Below the pieces are notes generated by a model. It was not told the origin of the DNA. It saw only the letters and a program-made list of their open reading frames with translations, and did no database searches. The position numbers and the translations under genes were made by a program. 64,000 bases of DNA from CAYWLQ01 sp964458775 (lineage in GTDB: Bacteria; Myxococcota_A; Polyangia; JAAYKL01): assembly GCA_964458775.1 (NCBI GenBank), contig CAYWLQ010000001.1:1-64000 (forward strand), given 5' to 3'. Position 1 is the first letter of the stretch. Each line of letters opens with the position of its first letter. Of the stretch, positions 8,448-16,438 are shown piece after piece.

Positions 8448-9371
8448 ATGTTCGGTAAACTAACAAAAGTTGATTTAAGAGAAGCTTGGAAACATGAGGC
8501 TTATGACTTTACAAATTGGTTGGCTCAGAAGGAAAATATTGAATTATTGTGTAATGAAATTGATATTAGTATGCAAATAATCCAAACAGAAGCTAACGTC
8601 GGCTCTTTTGCTGTTGATATTTTGGCTGAAGAAGAAATCACCGGCAAAAAGATCATTATCGAAAATCAGCTTGAAATGACCGACCATGATCATCTTGGGA
8701 AATTGATTACATATGCTTCAGGATTGAACGCTAACTACATAATTTGGATTTTTAAAGATATTCGCGAAGAACATAAAAATGCTATTGATTGGTTAAATGA
8801 AATATCAAACGGACAAATTGGATTTTTTGCAATTCAATTAGAATTATGGAGAATCAATGATTCATTAGTTGCCCCAAGGTTTAATATTGTTGTTTCGCCA
8901 AATAATTGGGCAAAAGCAGTAAGTGATTTTCAAAGAAGTAACTCACTGACAGATATCAACATATTCCAGCTTGACTATTGGACAGGCTTCTCAGAATATT
9001 TGACACAAACAAAGTCATTTTTAAAACCAAGAAAACCTAGAGCTCAATGCTGGTATGATTCATCAATTGGAAGTTCTGAAGTGCATTTGACGTTTATAGT
9101 TTCAATTAGAGAAAACTTTTTAAGAACTGAATTGTATATTAGTGATAACAAAGAATTGTTTAATGAATTTAGCAGCAAGAAAAGTGAAATTGAACAGAAG
9201 CTAGGTTTTGAATTAGTCTGGCAAGTATTACCTGATGCTAAGGCATGTAAAATATATATAAAAAAAGAAGTGATAGATATAAATAACACAAGTGACATAC
9301 AAGAAATGTATGCGTGGTATAAAGAAAAAGGAGAAAAAATGGCTAAAGTATTTATGGAATATGTTAGATGA
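8448..9371 (+). CDS. PD-(D/E)XK-type nuclease-like protein with DUF4268-like C-terminus
   Basis: A 307-residue protein of unknown biological role. The ATG at 8448 is preferred because AGGGAGA lies nine bases upstream; an in-frame ATG at 8376 has no ribosome site. The N-terminal half holds a PD-(D/E)XK-like core: GSFAVDIL with Asp57 and IIIENQLE with Glu72-x-Gln74 (a Q variant of the terminal Lys), followed by the helix HLGKLITYASG. The C-terminal half (from about residue 180, with LDYWTGFSEYL) matches the pattern of the DUF4268 domain. Such proteins occur as orphans in variable regions of many genomes and are suspected, not proven, to act on nucleic acid. Its AT-richness and location between repeats suggest horizontal acquisition. 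Confidence 0.72.
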   Translation: MFGKLTKVDLREAWKHEAYDFTNWLAQKENIELLCNEIDISMQIIQTEANVGSFAVDILAEEEITGKKIIIENQLEMTDHDHLGKLITYASGLNANYIIWIFKDIREEHKNAIDWLNEISNGQIGFFAIQLELWRINDSLVAPRFNIVVSPNNWAKAVSDFQRSNSLTDINIFQLDYWTGFSEYLTQTKSFLKPRKPRAQCWYDSSIGSSEVHLTFIVSIRENFLRTELYISDNKELFNEFSSKKSEIEQKLGFELVWQVLPDAKACKIYIKKEVIDINNTSDIQEMYAWYKEKGEKMAKVFMEYVR

Positions 9372-9464
9372 CAGACAAAGAATAACCAATTCAACCTGAT
9401 TTTGCATCGCAATACAGGTTAAGCAAGTGTTATATAATTGGAATAGTCATGAGACAAAACAGCT

Positions 9465-9487
9465 GTAGATGCGGGGTTTATCCCCGC
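9465..9487 (+). repeat. REP-like element 3: GTAG plus hairpin
   Basis: GTAG (9465-9468), then stem GCGGGG (9471-9476), loop TTTAT (9477-9481) and CCCCGC (9482-9487). The stem is related to, but not identical with, elements 1 and 2; the loop and following TTAA are kept. It ends 36 bases before a reading frame resembling the start of a REP-associated transposase. Confidence 0.65.
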
Positions 9488-9523
9488 TTAAAACCAGTCT
9501 TGGATACGTTACGGTAAACCGCA

Positions 9524-9666
9524 ATGAAATTTACTCCGGTAAAAAAAATCAGACTGCCTCTCGATGTTTACAGGCAAGAATTGGTCACCTTCATCACGAT
9601 ATTGACTGCCGATAGAAAAAAATGGTTTCTGGAATTTCCCAAGCTTGCTCATGATGCGACGGGCCT
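9524..9666 (+). pseudogene. remnant of REP-associated tyrosine transposase (RAYT, Y1_Tnp) N-terminus
   Basis: From the ATG at 9524 the peptide reads MKFTPVKKIRLPLDVY, then VTFITILTADRKKWF. The RLPxxxY...xFxTIxTxxRxxWF pattern is like the first ~40 residues of RAYT transposases. The family needs an HxH metal motif and a catalytic Tyr further on, and neither is present: the frame meets unrelated TauE/SafE-like sequence at about 9655-9675. The REP-like hairpin just upstream supports the identification. A chance resemblance remains possible because only a short segment survives. Confidence 0.45.
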
Positions 9667-9951
9667 CTTGGGGCAGCCGTTTTTCTTTCTCTCGCTTCGC
9701 CTCCTGTTGCCTATATTGCCAGTGAGGCTGCGACAGCTCTTGCAATGCACGGTGTAAAGATTGCAGTCTATCGTTACTTTATTGTTTTGGACCGTGAGTT
9801 TTGGTTTTTGGCCGCACTTATGGGAGTTGCAATGGTTCTCGGAATCTGGTCGGCTAAACGTGTTATTGAGCGCATACCACGTGAAAAATTTCAACGTTTT
9901 GTGGCTGCTTTGTTGGTCGTAATTGCTTGCTACATGCTGATACACGGATAA
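9655..9951 (+). pseudogene. C-terminal remnant of a TauE/SafE (TSUP) membrane permease
   Basis: The frame is open from 9655 and encodes GPLGAAVFLSLASPPVAYIA, then ASEAATALAMHGVKIAVYR and two hydrophobic helices ending at residue HG before the stop. This is the last ~95 residues of a TSUP anion/sulfite-exporter family protein, which normally has about 250. The N-terminal half is missing; in the frame there is a TGA at 9652, and the sequence upstream belongs to another reading frame. An internal ATG at 9745 would give a 68-residue peptide, but this looks like decay rather than a working gene. Confidence 0.7.
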
Positions 9952-10081
9952 TAAAAAAATAAATTTGCTACATATTTCACATATAAAACAACCCAAGCAC
10001 ACATAAACCTCAATACTCAGATCAATCTAAATTGTTTACTGTTTTTAAGAAGATAGAGGAATTAGTTATAAGGATTTCTTA

Positions 10082-11170
10082 TTAGTTTGTAGCTTTTGTA
10101 GCCGGGGCTTTTGTAGTCGGGGCAGCTGCGGCTTTATCGTCTTTTTTCTCAGTAGCTTTATCTTTGGAGTCGTCTTTATTATCAGCTTTCTTATTCTTTA
10201 GAGAAAAGAATTCGCTGATTTCTGTTTCCGGTACTTCTATTTTCTTTCCGTCTTCGCCAAAGTACTTACCGTTTTCTTTTACTTTGTTATCGGCAAACTC
10301 ACCTTCAAATTTTTTCTTTCCGTTTTCATACCAATAAACCCATTTGTCAGTCTTCTTTCCCTCTGCATAGGTACCTTCAGCCTTCATTTTGCCGTTTTCG
10401 TACCAATATGTCCATTTGCCGGTGGCTTTATCGGCAGCCCAAGAACCCTCTGATTCTTTATTGCCGTTTTCGTACATTTTTACTGAAGGACCGTCCTTTT
10501 TGCCGTCTTTGTAGCTAACTTTTAACTTTGACGCACCGTTCTCATACCAAGTTTCCCATTCTCCAATCTTTTCGCCCTTCTTACCGCCATGCGAACCGGT
10601 TTCGCTTTTTGCGCCGTTGGGATAATAGTATGTCCAAAGACCTGTTTTACCCTTGGCGTTTCGGTTACCTTCGCTTTTATGTTTGCCGTTCTTGTGGAAG
10701 TATGTCCATTTGCCGGTAGGTTCGCCGTTTTTCCATGAGCCCACATCTTTTTTCTTTCCGTTTTCAAACCATGCAGTCCATACTCCGGTACGTTTGTCTT
10801 GGGAGAATGCTCCTTCCAAGGTTTTATTACTGGCTTTGTTCCAATAGGTCCATTTGCCTTCTTTCTTATTGTTTTTCCAAGACCCTTGGCTTTTCTTTTT
10901 GCCGTTTGCATGGAACTCAGTCCAAATGCCTTCTTTTTTGCCTTCTTTATAAGAGCCTTCAACCTTTTTCTGAGTAGCTGAATACCATACATAGTAGGGA
11001 CCGTCTTTGACTACCCGTCCGTTGGCCAGTTGCTTTTCACACCACTGTTTCGTATTTTTTCCCGGAGCTCCGCCGACATAGTCTGATTTATCCGGACAAG
11101 GTCCGTTCTTACTACATCCAATCAAAAACGTCGCCAGTAACACAAAACATTTCAAAGTCTTACACATCAT
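10082..11170 (-). CDS. MORN-repeat lipoprotein
   Basis: A 362-residue surface or periplasmic lipoprotein. The signal peptide ends in a clean lipobox (FLIG-C19). From about residue 55 to 310 there are roughly ten ~24-residue repeats built on the theme GxWxxxxENGKKKxEGxxxxGKxxG, i.e. MORN_2 (YwqK-like) repeats. The C-terminal ~50 residues are Lys/Asp/Ala-rich and probably disordered. GGAGG lies six bases before the ATG. The repeats are near-identical in places, pointing to expansion by internal duplication. YwqK-like proteins are sometimes called antitoxins in databases, but no toxin partner is adjacent. The function is unknown; a peptidoglycan-associated or surface role is a guess. Confidence 0.85.
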   Translation of the reverse strand: MMCKTLKCFVLLATFLIGCSKNGPCPDKSDYVGGAPGKNTKQWCEKQLANGRVVKDGPYYVWYSATQKKVEGSYKEGKKEGIWTEFHANGKKKSQGSWKNNKKEGKWTYWNKASNKTLEGAFSQDKRTGVWTAWFENGKKKDVGSWKNGEPTGKWTYFHKNGKHKSEGNRNAKGKTGLWTYYYPNGAKSETGSHGGKKGEKIGEWETWYENGASKLKVSYKDGKKDGPSVKMYENGNKESEGSWAADKATGKWTYWYENGKMKAEGTYAEGKKTDKWVYWYENGKKKFEGEFADNKVKENGKYFGEDGKKIEVPETEISEFFSLKNKKADNKDDSKDKATEKKDDKAAAAPTTKAPATKATN

Positions 11171-11639
11171 AGGTTTCCTCCGTTATTATCCACATTTTCA
11201 GTGGCGTATGTAAATCATATCAATTTTGTATTTGTCAAACTCAAAATTACAAACATATGAAAACAAGGTCGCATTTTAGGATGTCTGAAAAAAACCCGCA
11301 AGCTTTATTAGGAAAAAACAAAATCGGTTGATTAGGTTGAAAATGCAATGGAAGCATCAGTAATCATTGTTGTTTTTTGCATACATCATGCTCTTCTGTT
11401 GTTATAGAGTTTATGTCAATATCAATATAGCGTGATGTTAAAAAAAATATTTTTTTTGAAAAATCAAATAACGAAAAAATAATAGAAAAAATGCAAACGT
11501 TATATTCAGTTTGTGATAAAACCATATTGTAGATTATATTGCTATTGAAATATTTGGGTTTATAAAGAGGAATAGCTATATAACACTTGCAAAATGAAAA
11601 TAATTTACTTTAACAATCCTGCTTTGTTTAGGAGCATAT
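11171..11639. other. AT-rich divergent intergenic region upstream of guaB
   Basis: This gap of 469 bases separates the MORN lipoprotein gene and guaB. It has long A and T runs (for example near 11440-11460) and no supported reading frame, RNA gene or strong hairpin. It probably carries divergent promoters, but no -35/-10 pair is convincing. A ribosome site TTAGGAG precedes guaB. Confidence 0.5.
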
Positions 11640-13112
11640 ATGAACAATTCCAATTTTGAAATCTTTTTAACTTTCGACGATGTATTGCTTCGCCCGGTAT
11701 ACAGCGAAGTAATGCCGGGGCAAGTCGATGTATCTACACAATTCACTACAAATATCAGGCTGAAGATTCCTTTGGTTAGTGCGGCAATGGATACTGTAAC
11801 TGAATCGGCGACTGCGATTGCTATGGCACAGTCGGGAGGCATGGGAATTATTCACAAAAATCTCAAACCGGATGAGCAAGCTGCTGAGGTTCGTAAAGTT
11901 AAAAAAGCACAATCAGGTATCATCGTTGATCCGGTAACAGTTACTCCTGAACAACCTTTGATGGAAGTACTTGAAGCTATGAAGCGCCATCACATATCGG
12001 GATTGCCGGTAGTGGAACCTCAAACCAATAGGGTTGTGGGCATTGTTACCCATCGAGATGTTCGATTTGAGACAAATCTTTCATTAAAAGTTCAGGAGTT
12101 GATGACGAAAAACCCTGTTACGGTAAGAGAGCATATTCCACTGGAAGAGTGTAAGCGCTTGCTTCACCAGCATCGAATAGAAAAGCTTCTTGTTGTTGAT
12201 GAGGCAGGAGCTTTGGCAGGACTGATTACAATTAGAGATTTACTGAAAGCAGAAGAAAATCCTAACGCGGCAAAAGACCAGTCCGGAAGTCTGTTAGTTG
12301 GAGCTGCTGTCGGCGTCAGCGATGCTGATCTGTCTGAACGTGTGCCGGCATTGTTGGAGCAGGGTTGTGATGTGATCGTTGTAGACACTGCTCATGGGCA
12401 TACCAAATCAGTTATTGAAATGGTAAAGGCTGTTAAAAAGCGTTACGGAAATGCTGAAATTGTAGCAGGTAATGTTGGGACACCGGAGGGCTGTAAGGCA
12501 CTTATTGATGCCGGTGCTTCTGCGGTAAAAGTAGGGATCGGCCCTGGATCTATTTGCACCACACGCATTGTGGCCGGTGTCGGAGTTCCTCAGATAAGTG
12601 CTATTATGACTTGTGCCGATGCTGCATCCAAATACGGAGTCCCCGTTATTGCGGACGGCGGTGTGAAATATTCCGGAGACATCGTTAAAGCACTGGCGGC
12701 AGGTGCTCACTCCGTAATGCTTGGGGGGGTATTGGGGGGAACAGATGAGGCTCCGGGCGAGATTATTTTCTATCAAGGTCGAAGCTACAAGTTGTATCGC
12801 GGAATGGGGTCGCTGGGTGCTATGGCGCGAGGCAGTAAGGATCGTTATTTCCAAACGGAGATTGAAGCATCTAAACTGGTTCCGGAGGGTATTGAAGGCA
12901 GGGTACCTTATCGAGGTCCTGTAGCAAATATTCTCTATCAGATGGTAGGAGGGTTGAGATCCGGCATGGGTTCTACCGGTTCTCCCGATATTGAGACTCT
13001 CAGAACCCGGCGCGATATGTTTGTTAGGTCTACGCCTCAAGGACTTAGAGAAAGTCATGTTCATGATGTAATTATTACTAAAGAGGCACCTAATTATCGA
13101 ATGGAGCCTTGA
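11640..13112 (+). CDS. guaB: inosine-5'-monophosphate dehydrogenase
   Basis: Catalyses NAD-dependent oxidation of IMP to XMP, the committed step to GMP. At 490 residues the length is typical. The N-terminal TFDDVLLRP motif, a pair of CBS domains (residues ~95-210) inserted in the TIM barrel, and the active-site loop GPGSICTTRIVAGVG with Cys306 are all present. So are the flap motifs GSLGAM (IMP phosphate region) and YRGPV. TTAGGAG sits just upstream of the ATG. The PEGA lipoprotein gene follows after one base, so the two are probably co-transcribed. Confidence 0.98.
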   Translation: MNNSNFEIFLTFDDVLLRPVYSEVMPGQVDVSTQFTTNIRLKIPLVSAAMDTVTESATAIAMAQSGGMGIIHKNLKPDEQAAEVRKVKKAQSGIIVDPVTVTPEQPLMEVLEAMKRHHISGLPVVEPQTNRVVGIVTHRDVRFETNLSLKVQELMTKNPVTVREHIPLEECKRLLHQHRIEKLLVVDEAGALAGLITIRDLLKAEENPNAAKDQSGSLLVGAAVGVSDADLSERVPALLEQGCDVIVVDTAHGHTKSVIEMVKAVKKRYGNAEIVAGNVGTPEGCKALIDAGASAVKVGIGPGSICTTRIVAGVGVPQISAIMTCADAASKYGVPVIADGGVKYSGDIVKALAAGAHSVMLGGVLGGTDEAPGEIIFYQGRSYKLYRGMGSLGAMARGSKDRYFQTEIEASKLVPEGIEGRVPYRGPVANILYQMVGGLRSGMGSTGSPDIETLRTRRDMFVRSTPQGLRESHVHDVIITKEAPNYRMEP

Positions 13113-13113
13113 T

Positions 13114-13428
13114 ATGTTAAATCGTCTCCTTTTCTGTATAACAGTTGTCGTTTCAGCCTTTATTATGAACTGCGGAGCTCACCGCCATCAGGTAGAAGAT
13201 ATTCGAGGTTCGATTCGGTTTAAAGGAGATCCGAAGGATGCCTTGTTAATTGTCAACGAAACATATCTCGGTCCCATCCGTATGTTTGAGACAAGCGGTG
13301 TTCTTCTTCGGCCCGGAAAACATCGTGTTGAGGTTAGCAAAGACGGATGGTTTACAGAATATATTTTGGTAGATGTTGAGCCTGACAAAGTACTTGAAGT
13401 AGAGATTAAGCTGAGGGAAATTCCATGA
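13114..13428 (+). CDS. small PEGA-domain lipoprotein
   Basis: A 104-residue protein with a signal peptide ending AFIMNC20, a relaxed lipobox. The body (residues ~30-104) reads GSIRFKGDPKDALLIVNETYLG ... LRPGKHRVEVSKDGW, the PEGA fold thought to form a small beta domain at the cell surface or periplasm. It begins one base after the guaB stop with a GGAG inside the guaB end, suggesting translational coupling. The precise role is unknown. Confidence 0.75.
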   Translation: MLNRLLFCITVVVSAFIMNCGAHRHQVEDIRGSIRFKGDPKDALLIVNETYLGPIRMFETSGVLLRPGKHRVEVSKDGWFTEYILVDVEPDKVLEVEIKLREIP

Positions 13429-13456
13429 TTGAGTATCTCGAACTTCGTTTGATATT

Positions 13457-14584
13457 ATGACTGCTGCACGCAATTTATGGAGAAGATGGCTTTGGGGACT
13501 TGCAATATTTGCAGGGTTTCTCATTGCAGCATGGAAGCTGGAAAATCTGGCGACTTTATTACTGTTGTCCTTTCTAACTGCCTACATTCTTAACCCATTG
13601 GTTTCTAGGTTGGAGCGATTTCGCTTTCTTAATAGAGCAGGAGCCACTGTATTTACGCTTGTTGCTTTATTTTTATTGTTTTTAACTGCTGCTCTTGTGG
13701 TTGTGCCTGAGGTAATTCATGAGTTTAGGTTGTTTATTCTCAGGCTTCCGTCTTATGTAAACGGCATTAGGAGCGGTACCGTTCCGTGGCTCGAAAACGA
13801 ATTGGGAATAGTTGTTCCGGGTTCAATCAGAGGCGCAGTCGATCAGTTCGGTCAAGAAATTAACGAGTTGGTACCGAGATTTCTAGGATGGGTCACCAGT
13901 CTGGCGGCAAGCCTTTTTAGCGGGACTTTTTCGGTAGTGGCCAAAACTGCTGCGGTTCTTATGTTTCCAATGTTTTTGTTTTTTTTGCTTAAGGACTATA
14001 ATTTTGTAATTGGAACAGTGGATGAGCTTCTTCCGCCCAGAAACAAATCTGTTGTTCACAACATTATGTTAGAAATAGACAAGAGTCTTTCGGCCTTTCT
14101 TCATGGGCAATTCATGGTAATGTTGGTGCTCGGAACGCTTTATTCTGTGGGTTATTCCATTGTGGGGGTTCCGGTTGCCTTGGGCGTCGGTCTTCTTACG
14201 GGCATACTTTGTTTTGTTCCCTATTTCGGGGCAGCGACCGGATTTGTTTCAGCCTTGCTTTTAACCATACTTGCACAAAAAGGTGCAGGAGCAGTGATAG
14301 GTGTAATGGTTGTATTCGGTTCCGTACAGCTGCTTGATGCGGTTTTAATTACTCCAAAAATAATAGGCGGGCAGTTGGGGCTTAGCCCTCTTTGGATAAT
14401 CATTGCATTGATGGCCGGAGGTGAGATGTTCGGCTTTTTTGGTATTCTTCTGGCAGTGCCTACCACTGCTGTGCTGAAAGTACTGGTTGCTCACAGTATT
14501 CGCCGTTACAAAAAAAGCGGTATTTATCGTGATTCGGCACCTCCCCTGTCTTTGACCCAAAATGGACATGATGAAGACTGCTAG
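13457..14584 (+). CDS. AI-2E family transporter (PerM / UPF0118)
   Basis: A 375-residue polytopic inner-membrane protein. It starts RRWLWGLAIFAGFLIAAWKL and has the typical arrangement of about seven or eight helices with a periplasmic helical region in the middle (VPEVIHEFRLFILRLPSYV). The conserved C-terminal motif is PKIIGGQLGLSPLWIIIALM with GILLAVPTTAVLKVL. Members export varied substrates (the AI-2 name is historical; some act in Na+/H+ exchange), so the substrate is not assignable. The gene end overlaps the start of the next gene by 23 bases. Confidence 0.9.
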   Translation: MTAARNLWRRWLWGLAIFAGFLIAAWKLENLATLLLLSFLTAYILNPLVSRLERFRFLNRAGATVFTLVALFLLFLTAALVVVPEVIHEFRLFILRLPSYVNGIRSGTVPWLENELGIVVPGSIRGAVDQFGQEINELVPRFLGWVTSLAASLFSGTFSVVAKTAAVLMFPMFLFFLLKDYNFVIGTVDELLPPRNKSVVHNIMLEIDKSLSAFLHGQFMVMLVLGTLYSVGYSIVGVPVALGVGLLTGILCFVPYFGAATGFVSALLLTILAQKGAGAVIGVMVVFGSVQLLDAVLITPKIIGGQLGLSPLWIIIALMAGGEMFGFFGILLAVPTTAVLKVLVAHSIRRYKKSGIYRDSAPPLSLTQNGHDEDC

Positions 14585-16415
14585 TCCAAGTAGCGATGTT
14601 TTTAGAGGTCCTCTGATTGATATTTTTCGGCGAAGCATGTCATACAATCTGATTCTGATAAGCTTGATAACTATTTCATCAACCGCCAAATCAAAGGATC
14701 TGTTTGTTCCAAGAAGTCTTACATCTTGCGCCGACTTTATTAGCGTTGAAGAAATTGGTTTCGAATTCGCCGAAATAGAAAGAGTTCATGAAGATATTGC
14801 ACATAGTTTTCAAATCGGAACTTCAGTGCAGGGGCGTCCTATATACGCTATTACTTTATCTTCCAATCCTCAAACCAAATCAATGGGGCCTAAAATACGC
14901 ATTATTGGAGGTATTCACGGCAACGAATGTATGGGAGTGGAAATAACAATGTTATTTGTACGCCGATTGATTAATGCCTACAATAATGATCCGTTTTATA
15001 CAAGGTTGCTGGACAATGCTGAAATATCAATTATTCCTGTTCTAAATCCTGACGGATATTCTGCTGAATACGCTACGCGAAACAATGCTGACAATGTTGA
15101 CTTAAATCGAAATCTGCATTTCGCATGGACGGACGGAGGACCTTTTCCTTTTAGTGAACCGGAGACAAAGGCTTTCCGCGATTTCAGTGAGGACAATGTG
15201 TTTAGTTTAGGTATTTCCTATCATACTGTTGCTAATTATGTGAATGCACCGTGGAACTATACTCCGCATCATCCTCCGGATAAAGATCTACTACAGGCAA
15301 TTGGAAATGCTTATGCTAATGATTCTGATTTTTTCGCGGTTTTCGGTTGGGATTGGTTTAATATTCAAGGAGACATTAACGATTGGTCATTGGGGGTTAA
15401 CGGCACCTTTGATTGGACGTTGGAACTGATGAGCGACACGGATAATCAGTGGAGTATTAATGAGCAAGGATTACGCGGATTTTTATCTTTTGCATTTCAG
15501 GGAATACATGGAATAGTTACCGATGCGGATACGGGAATTCCTCTGCGGGCAAGAATCGAAATTTTCCCCTCCGGTGCTCCTGTTTTTACAGAGAAAGAAA
15601 GCGGTAATTACAATCGCATTTTGCTTCCGGGAATTTATGATGTTGTTGCAGTCGCTCAAGGCTATAAAACCCTGACGATCAAAAGCATTGAGGTAAAAGA
15701 GGATGCCATGGCCGGAGCGAATTTCGAGTTGATTCGTGATAAAGAGAATGCGTCATATGCCTTTAAAGTTGCGGGAATGACTTTGCCTCGACCTATTCCC
15801 ACCTCTGAGTTCGTAGCGAATAATCCATATTTGAACGCAACTTTGGTATGGAACACATTGGGACCGCCTGACGGTAAATTCTACTCACTAAGTTCAAACG
15901 GGCAGAATGTCGACTCTGACGAGATAGTTACGGATCTAACCCATCCGATTGGGTCGATTACCTTGGATATGGGTATTGATACGTATGTTATTGATCAACT
16001 CGGTGCTGATTTGAAGGTAGTGAGCGGTACAGAAAGCAATGATCCTGCTGCTGTTCTTGTGGCCGAAGATCTTGACGGGCCTTTTGTGCTTGCTTCTCAA
16101 TCTGTCGGCTCTATTGATGTTGATATTCACGGAACAGGTTTAAAAAAAATAAGATATGTTCGCATTGTGGATTTAGGTTCGGCTCCTTTTAATGATTCCT
16201 TTTCAGGGTATGACCTTGATGCTGTCATTAATCTGACAACAAATAATAACCTGCCTATAGACGGGGGCGATAACAATAAAAACGATACTGAAGAATCAGA
16301 TGCCGGTGAAATCAATTTGGAAACTGCTGATAGTTGCGGATGTATCGCAATCTCTAAAAAACAAATATACTCATCGGCAGTTTCATTTATTAGATTTTTT
16401 TTACACCGGTTATGA
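14562..16415 (+). CDS. secreted M14-family zinc carboxypeptidase with C-terminal Cys-Gly-Cys tail
   Basis: A secreted metallocarboxypeptidase of up to 617 residues. Zinc ligands are His119 and Glu122 (GGIHGNECMG) and His221 (ISYHT). Glu288 in WTLELM is the general base. A carboxypeptidase regulatory-like beta domain (GIVTDADTGIPLRARIEI, about 321-400) follows, then a beta-rich region. The extreme C-terminus is an acidic stretch, then SCGCIAIS and a weakly hydrophobic segment ending in Arg-Leu, recalling a MYXO-CTERM surface-sorting tail but a poor match. The start at 14562 overlaps the upstream gene; an internal ATG at 14637 would place the signal peptide (MSYNLILISLITISSTAKS) at the N-terminus and is the better start biologically. 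Neither has a clear ribosome site. Confidence 0.88.
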   Translation: MDMMKTASPSSDVFRGPLIDIFRRSMSYNLILISLITISSTAKSKDLFVPRSLTSCADFISVEEIGFEFAEIERVHEDIAHSFQIGTSVQGRPIYAITLSSNPQTKSMGPKIRIIGGIHGNECMGVEITMLFVRRLINAYNNDPFYTRLLDNAEISIIPVLNPDGYSAEYATRNNADNVDLNRNLHFAWTDGGPFPFSEPETKAFRDFSEDNVFSLGISYHTVANYVNAPWNYTPHHPPDKDLLQAIGNAYANDSDFFAVFGWDWFNIQGDINDWSLGVNGTFDWTLELMSDTDNQWSINEQGLRGFLSFAFQGIHGIVTDADTGIPLRARIEIFPSGAPVFTEKESGNYNRILLPGIYDVVAVAQGYKTLTIKSIEVKEDAMAGANFELIRDKENASYAFKVAGMTLPRPIPTSEFVANNPYLNATLVWNTLGPPDGKFYSLSSNGQNVDSDEIVTDLTHPIGSITLDMGIDTYVIDQLGADLKVVSGTESNDPAAVLVAEDLDGPFVLASQSVGSIDVDIHGTGLKKIRYVRIVDLGSAPFNDSFSGYDLDAVINLTTNNNLPIDGGDNNKNDTEESDAGEINLETADSCGCIAISKKQIYSSAVSFIRFFLHRL

Positions 16416-16438
16416 CTTCATTGAGATAGGAAAATGCC

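Noticed and set aside
9745..9951. A complete 68-residue membrane protein starting at 9745
   Set aside because: The upstream codons in frame continue the TauE/SafE motif, so it is the tail of a larger lost gene.
10522..10992. Alternative open frame on the minus strand within the MORN gene
   Set aside because: It is a by-product of the repeat's base composition; the lipoprotein frame has the signal peptide and family repeats.
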